From: an uncultured Acidimicrobiia bacterium
Lineage (GTDB): Bacteria > Actinomycetota > Acidimicrobiia > Spongiisociales > Spongiisociaceae
DNA: 14,060 nucleotides
Direction: 5' to 3'
Assembly (NCBI GenBank): GCA_937900165.1
Contig: CALCCX010000102.1
Span: 1-14,060, forward strand
A program made the translations under genes and the position numbers. Below are positions 1 to 6,987 of the stretch, piece by piece. The notes beneath the pieces were generated by a model, which was not told where the DNA came from, did not search any database, and worked only from the letters and a program-made list of their open reading frames with translations. The first letter of the stretch is position 1, and every line of letters starts with the position of its first letter.

Positions 1-147
1 TATGTTGTCTGATCTGTATTTTAGTTGATATCGTTGGTGCATTTCGTAGTTATGTGGTGTCAGTATGCGCTTTTGATTTGATGTGTTAGTGTTTTATGTT
101 AATTTATGTACGTCTTGTTTTTGTATTTTTTTTTTTTTTTTTTTTTT
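1..147. other. Low-complexity run-off sequence ending in a T-run (sequencing artefact)
   Basis: Positions 1-125 are T/G-rich and unlike the GC-rich remainder in base composition. Positions 126-147 are an uninterrupted run of 22 T directly abutting an Illumina P7 adapter. This is what reads look like in reverse complement when the sequencer runs past the adapter: homopolymer, then meaningless base calls. No gene, RNA or repeat is supported here. It should be trimmed. Confidence 0.93.
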
Positions 148-213
148 CAAGCAGAAGACGGCATACGAGATATATCAGTGTGACTGGAGTTCAGACGTGT
201 GCTCTTCCGATCT
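148..213. other. Illumina P7/TruSeq indexed adapter (contamination)
   Basis: The stretch starts with the P7 flow-cell sequence (CAAGCAGAAGACGGCATACG...). It continues with an 8-nt index read here as atatcagt, whose complement ACTGATAT matches, from memory, TruSeq index 25. It ends with the TruSeq read-2 primer site (...GCTCTTCCGATCT). Genomic sequence begins at about 214. It is the exact reverse complement of 13918-13983. Confidence 0.99.
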
Positions 214-451
214 TCATCAGGATCCTGGGCGGCACAGACGTTTCGATGATCACGACGGCGTTGAGATACGGACCCTGCTCAGGCCCGCCTACCGGGGCGG
301 TCTCATAGAGAGGAGAAACGGCGACCACATCGCCAAAGGCGTCGAAAGCCGTTACGGCGTCCTGAAGAAAGCCGACACGGTTTCCGAGATTCGAACCGAG
401 GGCGATGGCCGCCTTCGTTCCAAGAGGGCCACCTGGCTGAGAGCCAGGCAT
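214..451 (-). CDS. folK: FolK, 6-hydroxymethyl-7,8-dihydropterin pyrophosphokinase, 3' end cut off by adapter
   Basis: FolK transfers pyrophosphate from ATP to 6-hydroxymethyl-7,8-dihydropterin, the step before dihydropteroate synthase in folate synthesis, in the cytoplasm. The visible N-terminal 79 residues or so carry the family signature: an ALGSNLG strand-turn near residues 17-23 and the pterin-side stretch SPLYETAPVGG near residues 46-56, followed by QGPYLNAVV. FolK is normally about 160 residues, so roughly half is missing. The frame runs into adapter at 213, and the residues IGRAHV that follow are adapter translation. The ATG at 451 lies 4 nt after the folB stop, so coupling to folB is likely. 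The adjacent folB supports the assignment. Confidence 0.92.
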
Positions 452-455
452 CAGG

Positions 456-818
456 TCAGCGGGAGCGCACGATGGTCACAGAAACGTCCCGAAACTCGAG
501 CGGAATCGGGGCATCCGGTTTGTGGATGGTCACCTGGGTCCGCTCAACTCGATCATCAGCCAGAGCTACCTCCGCAACCCGTTCGGCAACCCGCTCGATC
601 AGATCCCATCGTTCAGTCGAAACTCTCGTCTGAATCGCGGTAGCAAGTTCTCCGTAGTGGACTGTCGCGGCCAGATCGTCGGTGGCCCCGGCTTCGGCCA
701 GATCCAACCAGAGGTCAACGTCAATCAAAAAGGTCTGACCGCCCACCTGTTCCACCGCGTCCACACCGTGGTAGGCAAATACCTCCAGGCCGATCAGCGA
801 GATTCGGTCTTCGCCCAT
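456..818 (-). CDS. folB: FolB, dihydroneopterin aldolase
   Basis: FolB cleaves 7,8-dihydroneopterin to 6-hydroxymethyl-7,8-dihydropterin and glycolaldehyde, giving the substrate of FolK encoded just downstream. At 120 residues it has the normal family length. Visible family features are the N-terminal strand followed by FAYHGV (residues 14-19), the VHYGELA segment (53-59), the ERVAERVAE helix, and the IHKPDAPIP stretch in which Lys100 matches the conserved catalytic lysine. The ATG at 818 begins 2 nt after the stop of the phosphatase-like gene and no strong ribosome binding site precedes it, which suggests translation coupled to that gene. Nothing looks broken. Confidence 0.95.
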   Translation of the reverse strand: MGEDRISLIGLEVFAYHGVDAVEQVGGQTFLIDVDLWLDLAEAGATDDLAATVHYGELATAIQTRVSTERWDLIERVAERVAEVALADDRVERTQVTIHKPDAPIPLEFRDVSVTIVRSR

Positions 819-820
819 GG

Positions 821-1300
821 TCAGGCATCGATGGCAGGGATCATTGCTCGAGCCTCGGGACCGAGAGGCCTACCGAGGATCTCTTGAATGACCGCCGCCG
901 CGACTATGGGATCATCGACCTTTCCAGAATGTACGAGATGACCTGCGAGCACCCCCGCGACTGTGTCATCGACGAAATCGCGGTGGATCAAGACCCGACC
1001 GGCAGGGTCGGCCAGCGCCTTGGTGAGGGCGTCGAACACCCTTGCAACGTCTTCGTCCGAGTATTCCTCGTCGAGGGGCTCGTGGATGACTTGCATACCC
1101 ATCGCCTCGTAGCTGGCCAAGTTCTGGTTCCCTGGCAACATCGATACGACAACTGTGATGCCTTGATCCTTGAGCCACGCGAGCTCCTCCTCGCGTCGCA
1201 CGCGGCGATGCTGAAACCCATGCCCGCCGATTCGCTCTGAAGTTGCCAGGCGATCAGCGATCACCCATACGAAATCTCGCGGCCGAAGGCCAGTCGTCAT
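821..1300 (-). CDS. Dual-specificity-phosphatase-like protein with degenerate P-loop (probable pseudophosphatase)
   Basis: This 159-residue protein resembles the cysteine-phosphatase (DSP/PTP) fold: the VVVSMLPG strand (50-57), a YEAMGMQVIHEPLDE stretch (64-78) like the general-acid region, and RVLIH (102-106) leading into the place of the signature loop HCX5R. Here that loop reads H106-R107-DFVDD-T113, so the nucleophilic Cys is Arg and the phosphate-binding Arg is Thr. A phosphatase reaction is therefore unlikely; binding or scaffolding is an inference. The start is taken at ATG 1300, with GGGAG about 8 nt upstream, because the longer open frame back to 1489 would overlap ftsH. It is followed after 2 nt by folB, so it lies at the head of the folB-folK unit. 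The fold call is moderate and the function is unknown. Confidence 0.6.
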   Translation of the reverse strand: MTTGLRPRDFVWVIADRLATSERIGGHGFQHRRVRREEELAWLKDQGITVVVSMLPGNQNLASYEAMGMQVIHEPLDEEYSDEDVARVFDALTKALADPAGRVLIHRDFVDDTVAGVLAGHLVHSGKVDDPIVAAAVIQEILGRPLGPEARAMIPAIDA

Positions 1301-1320
1301 AGTTCTAGCTCCCACCACGA

Positions 1321-1379
1321 ACCCTAGCGTCGGGGACGCGCACTGCGTCAAAATCAACCATTGTTTGGACTCGAATTCC
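1321..1379 (-). promoter_or_regulatory. Possible promoter region ahead of the phosphatase-like/folB/folK unit
   Basis: The 83-nt gap between ftsH and the next gene holds two candidate signals on the minus strand. One is TTGACG (1351-1346), 19 nt and TAGGGT (1326-1321), a sigma-70-like pair with a long spacer. The other is GGAAT (1379-1375), 16 nt and GTT (1358-1356), resembling the SigR/SigH type (GGAAT...GTT, reported spacing nearer 18). A perfect inverted repeat GCGTC-GGG-GACGC lies at 1327-1339, inside the spacer of the first pair. None is compelling alone. Confidence 0.3.
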
Positions 1380-1383
1380 TGGT

Positions 1384-3297
1384 TCAGGTTCCGTCCGAAG
1401 TCTGGGCCGCAGCCACCCCTTCGCCGGATGAGACGCCATGAGACGCAGGCGCCTGAATACGAGCGGACCCGTCTTTGACGGTTTCCCATTTCGGTACGTC
1501 GGAGAAGATTTCGGCCACCATGGCACTGTCGAGGGTTTCGATCTCCAGCAATTGGTCTGCGATCCGATGCAACGCTGCCTCATGCGTGACGAGGATGCTT
1601 CGCGCCTCATCATGGGCTTGGGCTATGAGCTCTCTGACCTCGCTGTCGATCGCAGCGGCTACGTTGTCCGAATAGTCCTGCTGGGCGTTGTAGTCGCGAC
1701 CCAAAAACACCTCACCGTGGGTCTTGCCGTATTTGATGGGACCCAACTCGTCGCTCATACCCCAGTCCATCACCATCTTGCGGGCGATGTCGGTCGCTTT
1801 TTCAATGTCGTTCGAAGCGCCGGTGGTGAAGTCGTCGAAGATCATCTCTTCGGCGCTACGGCCTCCCATCAACATCGCCAATTGGTCGGTCAATTCCGAC
1901 CGAGCCTGATAGGACTTGTCCTCGGTCGGCAGTGCCAGTGTGTAGCCGCCTGCCCTACCTCTGGGGATGATCGTCACCTTGTGAATGGGATCGGCGTTGG
2001 GAAGCGCGTAGCCAACCAGCGCATGGCCCCCCTCGTGGTAGGCGGTGATTTTCCGTTCTTTCTCAGACATCACCTTGCTCTTGCGCTCAGGGCCGGCAAT
2101 GACTCGATCGATCGCCTCCTGAAGCTCTGACATCTCGATCTTGGTCTTGTCGAAGCGCGCCGCGAGAAGTGCCCCCTCATTGATCAAGTTGGCCAGATCA
2201 GCGCCCGTAAATCCTGGTGTTTGCCTTCCGAGCACCTCGAGATCGACGTCGTCGGCCAGCGGTTTGCCTTTGGCATGCACCTTCAGGATCTCGATGCGGC
2301 TTCTCAGGTCAGGTCGGTCGACGACCACCTGACGATCGAACCGGCCAGGGCGCAGCAATGCAGGGTCGAGGATGTCGGGCCGGTTGGTGGCGGCGATGAC
2401 TATCACACCGGAGAGCACATCGAATCCATCGAGTTCGACGAGCAACTGATTCAGGGTCTGCTCTCGCTCGTCGTGTCCTCCTCCCAGGCCTGCGCCACGA
2501 TGCCTGCCTACCGCATCGATTTCGTCGATGAAAATAATCGCTGGGCCGGCGGCCTTGGCCTGCTCGAAAAGATCTCGGACCCGGCTGGCGCCTACACCGA
2601 CGAACATCTCGACGAAGTCTGAACCCGAAATCGAGAAGAACGGAACGCCGGCTTCTCCCGCGACGGCTCTGGCGAGCAAAGTCTTGCCGGTTCCGGGTGG
2701 ACCGAACAAGAGCACTCCCTTCGGGATCTTGGCTCCCATGGCCCTGAACTTCTGGGGAGATTGCAAGAAGTCTCTGATCTCCCCGAGCTCTTCGAGGGCC
2801 TCGGGCAAACCGGCGACATCTTTGAACGTCACCTTCGGCTGGTCCTTGGTCACCTGTTTGGCCTTCGCCTTGCCGAACTGCATGACCCGATTGCCGCCGC
2901 CCTGCATCTGCATGACGATGAAGATCATGAATCCGATCAAGAACAGCCACGGCAAGAAGCTGAGTAACACTTCCCAGATGGTCGGCGGTTCCTGGTCGGA
3001 ATTGACCGTGGCGCCAGACTCGACGAGCGTTCTGGTCAGATCGGATTCGAATTCTGCGGTGTACGAGCTGACGAAATCCGTTGACCCGTCCACCGCGCTC
3101 ATGAGAGTGCGATCTATGGCGTTTGATCGCTGGAGGATCGTGACTTCGTCGATGTTGCCTGCGTCTGCCTGGGCAAGTACCTGATCGAGGCTCAGCTCGT
3201 TCGTGTCGTCTGGCGGCACAAAAAGTCGTTGCCCAACGACCACGAGCAGGAACACGGCGAGGCCGTATACGAGGATTGTGCGAGCGGTGCGGTTCAA
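1384..3297 (-). CDS. ftsH: FtsH, ATP-dependent zinc metalloprotease of the inner membrane
   Basis: FtsH is a membrane-anchored hexameric AAA+ protease that extracts and degrades membrane and some cytosolic proteins. All hallmarks are present in 637 residues: TM1 (about 8-22), an extracytoplasmic domain (about 30-106), TM2 (about 111-130), Walker A GPPGTGKT (199-206), pore loop MFVG (231-234), Walker B IIFIDE (254-259), a second region of homology with RPGRFDR (316-322), the zinc motif HEGGH (421-425) and the distal acidic zinc ligand near D497. The start is TTG at 3297, preceded by AAGGGA at good spacing; an overlapping ATG in another frame opens nothing. A 102-nt gap with a plausible promoter separates it from hpt, so it may be transcribed separately as well as by read-through. 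Confidence 0.97.
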   Translation of the reverse strand: MNRTARTILVYGLAVFLLVVVGQRLFVPPDDTNELSLDQVLAQADAGNIDEVTILQRSNAIDRTLMSAVDGSTDFVSSYTAEFESDLTRTLVESGATVNSDQEPPTIWEVLLSFLPWLFLIGFMIFIVMQMQGGGNRVMQFGKAKAKQVTKDQPKVTFKDVAGLPEALEELGEIRDFLQSPQKFRAMGAKIPKGVLLFGPPGTGKTLLARAVAGEAGVPFFSISGSDFVEMFVGVGASRVRDLFEQAKAAGPAIIFIDEIDAVGRHRGAGLGGGHDEREQTLNQLLVELDGFDVLSGVIVIAATNRPDILDPALLRPGRFDRQVVVDRPDLRSRIEILKVHAKGKPLADDVDLEVLGRQTPGFTGADLANLINEGALLAARFDKTKIEMSELQEAIDRVIAGPERKSKVMSEKERKITAYHEGGHALVGYALPNADPIHKVTIIPRGRAGGYTLALPTEDKSYQARSELTDQLAMLMGGRSAEEMIFDDFTTGASNDIEKATDIARKMVMDWGMSDELGPIKYGKTHGEVFLGRDYNAQQDYSDNVAAAIDSEVRELIAQAHDEARSILVTHEAALHRIADQLLEIETLDSAMVAEIFSDVPKWETVKDGSARIQAPASHGVSSGEGVAAAQTSDGT

Positions 3298-3365
3298 AAC
3301 ATTCCCTTGAAAAAAGTCATCGAATAGGCGTGCGATCAGACAATCGGCGCTCCCTCCAGGCTAAG

Positions 3366-3393
3366 ACGGTATCAGACCCCTGGTGGGGTGCAA
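3366..3393 (-). promoter_or_regulatory. Candidate ftsH promoter
   Basis: On the minus strand TTGCAC (3393-3388) is followed by 16 nt and TACCGT (3371-3366). A TG one base before the -10 gives an extended -10 look. It sits in the 102-nt hpt-ftsH gap and would give a leader of about 60 nt. The spacer also contains a short inverted repeat ACCCC-ACCA-GGGGT. It was recognised by eye only. Confidence 0.4.
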
Positions 3394-3399
3394 CCAATG

Positions 3400-3951
3400 C
3401 TACGACCACTCAGCAGCTATGCGGGCGGCTTCGTGTTCTTCCAGAACCCCTACATAGGGAACGTTGCGGTACTTGCCGACGTAATCGAGGCCGTACCCGA
3501 CCACGAACTCAGGACCAATCGGGAACCCGACATATTTGGTCTCTATGTCTACCCGCTGAACGCCCTCTTTGAGAAGCAACGCGGCTACCTCGAGGGACGC
3601 CGGGCGTCTGACCCTCAGACTCTTGAGCAAATAGTTCAAGGTCAGACCAGAGTCGATGATGTCCTCGACGATCAGGACATGCTTATCGGCGATTTCTTGA
3701 TCGAGGTCTTTGATGATCCTCACGACGCCAGATGTCTTGGTCGCCGCTCCGTATGACGATACGGCCATGAAATCGAACTCGACCGGCAGGTGAACATGTC
3801 TGGCCAGGTCGGCCATCACGATGAACGCACCCTTGAGGACCCCAACCATCAATAGGTTTTTGCCCTCGTAGTCCTCGGTGATTTGAGCACCTATTTCTGC
3901 GAGTTTCTGGTCGATGTCCTCAGCGGAAATCAATACTCGACCGGCGTCCAC
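3400..3951 (-). CDS. hpt: Hypoxanthine(-guanine) phosphoribosyltransferase
   Basis: Hpt salvages hypoxanthine and guanine to IMP and GMP using PRPP, in the cytoplasm. The 183-residue length is typical. The PRPP-binding loop VEDIIDSGLT spans residues 95-104 with the paired acidic residues E96/D97. The LKGAF loop (39-43), the SSYG flexible-loop start (65-68) and the C-terminal VGYGLDY (151-157) are all as in bacterial Hpt. The start is GTG at 3951, with a full AGGAGG about 4 nt upstream, inside the last codons of tilS (22-nt overlap). The tilS-hpt pair is widely conserved in bacteria, and the order zincin-tilS-hpt matches Rv3626c-tilS-hpt of mycobacteria. Guanine versus hypoxanthine preference cannot be read from the sequence. 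Confidence 0.96.
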   Translation of the reverse strand: MDAGRVLISAEDIDQKLAEIGAQITEDYEGKNLLMVGVLKGAFIVMADLARHVHLPVEFDFMAVSSYGAATKTSGVVRIIKDLDQEIADKHVLIVEDIIDSGLTLNYLLKSLRVRRPASLEVAALLLKEGVQRVDIETKYVGFPIGPEFVVGYGLDYVGKYRNVPYVGVLEEHEAARIAAEWS

Positions 3952-5285
3952 CGTTCCTCCTGTGATGCAGAGGCCACAAGGTAGCGCTCGGTGGCCTCAG
4001 TCACCCAACCGAGGGCACTCCGCCTCACGTCTGGAAGCCAAAGCGGACCATGATTCGAGCTGACCAGGATCGGCCATCCGCTTCTTTCTGACTCAGCCAC
4101 CCGATGCTCGGCCAGGGCATCCAGTGCGGATTTGCTTCCCTGGCTGCGCAGGACCAAACGGTCGTCAGGCGAAACCGTTCTCAGAACCATCGTTCCGTTT
4201 GCCACGCTGGAGTCGAACACCTCGTTTCGACGGGAGGCGGCGAGGGTCACCGGGCGGGTAGAGGACACCTCGAAGGTGACGGACCATCGGCCGAATCGAT
4301 AGACGCCATCCCCTTCGATCTGTATGGGTTCTGGCAGAACCTGGACCACTCGGCGCGGATCGACCAGTTCAAGGCGATTTTCGACCCGTCGCACCAGAAT
4401 CCCCCCACCTATGTGGGCGCTGGGACCACCGCCAGCGACCCTCAGCACCGATTCGACGTCTTCGGATGTGCCCGCATACACGCCGTCCGTTTGTCGCAAG
4501 GCTCGTCGGATCGCCTTGCGTGCCAGCGGCAGTGGCGCCGTGACAAGGCGTGGGATATCTATCGCAACGACCGATCCGTCTGTTCGGACCTCGATCGAAA
4601 GAGATCGCTCGTCAACGAATTTGGACTCCTCGGCGGCCAATCGTGCCCCACGCGCGATGGCCGGAACGATCTCGCGACCGGCGGCCTCCTCCCAGCCGCG
4701 CAACATGGAGCGCAGCCTCACTCCCGTATAGGAGGGGTCGAAGTTGGCCCGATCGTCGATGGCCCGAAGTCCGAGCAGAGCGGCCAATTCACGGAGCTGA
4801 TCTCGTCTGATTGCAAGGAACGGCCGAATAACTCCGGGCCGCTCGAATGGGATGCCCTGCTGTCCGTGTAGACCCGCCCCTCTGGCCAAATTGGCCAAGA
4901 CGGTCTCAGCCAGATCGTCAGCAGTATGCCCAGTCACGATCAGGCCGTCGCCGACGTGGCGTTCGAACACTCGGTAGCGCCCCGATCTCGCGGAAGACTC
5001 TGAGGCACCGACTTCAATCTGCTCTTCGATCAGCGGTACACCGACTTGGCCGGCAACCGCGTCTGCCGCGCCCGCCAACACCTGCGAATACGGCCAACCG
5101 TGATCGACATGCAGTGCGGTGACGTCCGCGATTTGTGCACACGCCCACAAGGCAGAGGCACTGTCCGCTCCCCCGCTGGTGGCAACGATCAGGGGCCGAT
5201 CGTCACCCGGTCGATCACCAAGGGCAGCCGCGGCCGCTCCAATGACAAGATCGGCGAGCTCGCTCAGCCGACGCGAGCGAGCCAA
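3930..5285 (-). CDS. tilS: TilS, tRNA(Ile)-lysidine synthetase
   Basis: TilS joins lysine to C34 of the CAU-anticodon tRNA-Ile, using ATP, so that it reads AUA codons and not AUG. The N-terminal PP-loop ATPase domain is clear: SGGADS (37-42 with the start chosen here), HVDHGW (59-64), SGRYRVF, GHTADDLAET (119-128) and RGAGLHG. The rest is a divergent TilS C-terminal region, giving about 451 residues. The frame is open to ATG 5360, but that start would overlap the zincin gene by almost 100 nt. TTG 5285, preceded by GAGGA about 9 nt upstream, leaves a 22-nt overlap and places the P-loop at the usual distance from the N-terminus. The exact start remains uncertain. It is coupled upstream to the zincin and downstream to hpt. 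Confidence 0.93.
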   Translation of the reverse strand: MARSRRLSELADLVIGAAAAALGDRPGDDRPLIVATSGGADSASALWACAQIADVTALHVDHGWPYSQVLAGAADAVAGQVGVPLIEEQIEVGASESSARSGRYRVFERHVGDGLIVTGHTADDLAETVLANLARGAGLHGQQGIPFERPGVIRPFLAIRRDQLRELAALLGLRAIDDRANFDPSYTGVRLRSMLRGWEEAAGREIVPAIARGARLAAEESKFVDERSLSIEVRTDGSVVAIDIPRLVTAPLPLARKAIRRALRQTDGVYAGTSEDVESVLRVAGGGPSAHIGGGILVRRVENRLELVDPRRVVQVLPEPIQIEGDGVYRFGRWSVTFEVSSTRPVTLAASRRNEVFDSSVANGTMVLRTVSPDDRLVLRSQGSKSALDALAEHRVAESERSGWPILVSSNHGPLWLPDVRRSALGWVTEATERYLVASASQEERWTPVEY

Positions 5286-6337
5286 AGCGGCGGGTCCTCG
5301 ATCTCGGCAATCGTTGGGAGGGTCTCTGGACTTTGCCAGGCAAGGTCCAGAGCCCGCCATCCTGCAACCTCTTCAACACCGAGTACGAACTTTTCGCCCA
5401 GTTCGTACTGGCGCATTTTCATCTCCATGCCGGTAATCCGTAAGAACGCGGCCATGCGAGGGTCCTGGCGTCGCCGCTTGATGAGGCCGGCCATTCGTTT
5501 CTGGGTGACCAGGACCCTAGCTCCGATACGGTCCATCACGACATGTCCGTGGCCCTCGAGCAATGACATGAGGGCTTGCACCTTGTCGAGCTGCTCACGC
5601 TGGGAGGGCGACGCCATGAGTCCCAGCAGGCCTGAATCTCCAATGATGGGACGTCCCTGAGACGATGCCTTCCGCAACTCACCGGCCACCCGTTTGAGGC
5701 GCCCCTTTTCGGGCTCGGCATTGGCGATCAGTCCCTTCACCAATCCAAAGAAATAGTCCTGCATCCAAGGAACCCCGACAAACTGGAGCCGGTGGGCCGA
5801 CTCATGAAGGGCCAGCCAGAACCGGAACTCGTCAGGCCTGAACTGGTTGTTCCGCTCCAGAGCAAAGATGTTCGGTGCTACCAAGAAGACTGTGTCGCCT
5901 CGCTCAGAAGATGGGAGGACCAATTCATACTGACCTAGGACACGCCTTGAGATTACGCCAAGAAGAGACCCAAGTTCAGCGGCGGCCAGCCGCTTGGCGA
6001 TCCGGCCGGAACCGGACGCCAATCCACCGGCCATTCGAATTCCGTCAGCAAGACGTTCTTCGGCTGGAGCCAGAATTTCGGAAAAAAACCTCACGTTCGC
6101 CTGAACCCAGTCGGCGCGACCAATCACCTCGACGGCCGCCGACCCGCTGCCTTCCAGCCCGGTTTCTTCCGAGACCAGATCTGCGGCCCTCCTGACGAAG
6201 CTCGGGGCCTGAGCGGCCAGAGCATCGAGGTGGTACGACTCGGCCAGAGGGTGACTGCCTGCGAGTTTGGAGGCGAGCCGTTCGGCGAGGTCCCAAGGGA
6301 TCCCGTCCGATTCCGGCGGAGCCGGCGCAGCGGTCAT
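5264..6337 (-). CDS. DUF2342 / F420-associated zincin-like metalloprotease family protein
   Basis: This 357-residue protein belongs to the actinobacterial DUF2342 family, often annotated 'coenzyme F420 biosynthesis associated' or zinc-dependent metalloprotease because of its phylogenetic distribution. The metalloprotease-like motif HESAH is at 178-182, preceded by the helix FWLAL, and a second conserved motif EGHGHVVMD (261-269) could supply the third metal ligand. There is no signal peptide or TM helix, so it is probably cytoplasmic. Protease activity is inferred from the motif and not shown for this protein. ATG 6337 lies 19 nt after the small membrane-protein gene and its end overlaps tilS. 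In mycobacteria the homologue Rv3626c also precedes tilS and hpt, which supports the identification. Confidence 0.88.
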   Translation of the reverse strand: MTAAPAPPESDGIPWDLAERLASKLAGSHPLAESYHLDALAAQAPSFVRRAADLVSEETGLEGSGSAAVEVIGRADWVQANVRFFSEILAPAEERLADGIRMAGGLASGSGRIAKRLAAAELGSLLGVISRRVLGQYELVLPSSERGDTVFLVAPNIFALERNNQFRPDEFRFWLALHESAHRLQFVGVPWMQDYFFGLVKGLIANAEPEKGRLKRVAGELRKASSQGRPIIGDSGLLGLMASPSQREQLDKVQALMSLLEGHGHVVMDRIGARVLVTQKRMAGLIKRRRQDPRMAAFLRITGMEMKMRQYELGEKFVLGVEEVAGWRALDLAWQSPETLPTIAEIEDPPLWLARVG

Positions 6338-6356
6338 CCTGCTACCGAGAATCCGG

Positions 6357-6662
6357 TCACTCGACGATGCGGTAACGCTGTCTGGTCACCTTGACGAAAT
6401 AGGCGATGATGGTCCCAACGACAGATAAACCGCCGATCAACAAAGTGACCGGGATCAGGAAGCGGAAGGTCCATTCAGGAGTCGCCTCTTCCGCCGGGTC
6501 TTCTTCGATCAGAATTGCTGGGGCCGGTACGTCGACTGTGACCTCGGCCGCCGGAGTGGTTTCTGCGTTTTCTTCCTCGGTCCCGAAAACAGGTGTGGCC
6601 AAGGCCAAGAACATCGCACTCAGGGCGACCAAGAACACCAGAAGACGCATGCGGGTTGTCAT
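6357..6662 (-). CDS. Small membrane protein: signal peptide, acidic Pro/Ala linker, one C-terminal TM segment
   Basis: I do not recognise a family for this 101-residue protein. The N-terminus has MTTRMR followed by a hydrophobic run (7-24) and a plausible signal-peptidase site after VFG (about 27). Residues 28-63 form an acidic, Glu/Pro/Ala/Thr-rich extracytoplasmic stretch, and residues about 67-90 form a TM helix followed by a basic tail KVTRQRYR. The predicted topology is type I: a short acidic region outside and a tiny basic tail inside. There are no cysteines. The ATG at 6662 has no good ribosome binding site; ATG at residue 5 is an alternative. It lies between rsrA (91 nt away) and the zincin gene (19 nt), and is probably co-transcribed with the latter. 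Confidence 0.75.
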   Translation of the reverse strand: MTTRMRLLVFLVALSAMFLALATPVFGTEEENAETTPAAEVTVDVPAPAILIEEDPAEEATPEWTFRFLIPVTLLIGGLSVVGTIIAYFVKVTRQRYRIVE

Positions 6663-6671
6663 GTGGGTGCC

Positions 6672-6677
6672 AGATTA
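6672..6677 (-). promoter_or_regulatory. Possible -10 element ahead of the small membrane-protein gene
   Basis: TAATCT (TANNNT type) on the minus strand lies 9 nt before ATG 6662, in a gap lacking a Shine-Dalgarno. That would give a leaderless or nearly leaderless message. No convincing -35 is seen. The same 91-nt gap also holds a 6-bp hairpin GCCGCG-GATC-CGTGGC at 6705-6720 without a T-tract. Confidence 0.25.
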
Positions 6678-6753
6678 GCGCGTAGGCAGTCCGGTTATGC
6701 CACTGCCGCGGATCCGTGGCGAACCCTGCGTGCTCCTGAGCAGCGTTTGCACG

Positions 6754-6987
6754 CTACTCGTTATCTCGCATGAAGGTCTGGAGACGCTCCATCAACTCTG
6801 GAGGGGCGTCTTCTCGACAGCGCTCCTGCACGATAATTTTCAGCCGTTCTTCGAAAGAGAATCCGCCTGTGCAGGAGTCGCAGCCGCGCAGGTGGTAGCG
6901 GATGCGGACCCTGCGGAACCAGCTCAGCTCGCCATCGAGGTAGTGGTAGGCCCACGAGGCGGTTTCATCACAGCTGCGATCCGCCAC
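6754..6987 (-). CDS. rsrA: RsrA-like zinc-binding anti-sigma factor (ZAS family)
   Basis: This is probably the redox-sensing anti-sigma factor of the SigR-like sigma encoded immediately upstream. In RsrA, thiol oxidation forms a disulfide, expels zinc and frees the sigma factor. The 77-residue protein shows the ZAS motif HX3CX2C as H32-C36-C39, an upstream C6 and a later C57. From memory, the C6-to-H32 distance (26) and the C39-to-C57 distance match C11-H37 and C44-C62 of Streptomyces RsrA. The open frame extends to 7197, but that part is a shadow of sigR. GTG 6987, with AGAGGA about 6 nt upstream, is the sensible start and overlaps sigR by 20 nt, so the two products are probably translationally coupled. 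The C-terminal tail is shorter than in RsrA. Confidence 0.88.
   Translation of the reverse strand: MADRSCDETASWAYHYLDGELSWFRRVRIRYHLRGCDSCTGGFSFEERLKIIVQERCREDAPPELMERLQTFMRDNE

Noticed and set aside
83..643. Plus-strand open frame of 186 codons (and the frame 96-308)
   Set aside because: It starts in run-off sequence, reads through the poly-T and adapter, then runs antisense to folK and folB.
1301..1489. N-terminal extension of the phosphatase-like protein
   Set aside because: It would overlap the ftsH end by over 100 nt, its composition is unlike the rest of the protein, and ATG 1300 has a good ribosome binding site.
1438..2130. Long plus-strand frame opposite ftsH
   Set aside because: It is a mirror frame of the strongly conserved FtsH protease domain, with no motif and no ribosome binding context.
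6705..6720. Hairpin GCCGCG-GATC-CGTGGC as the sigR-rsrA terminator
   Set aside because: The stem is only 6 bp with a G-U pair and no T-tract follows on the minus strand; too weak to call.
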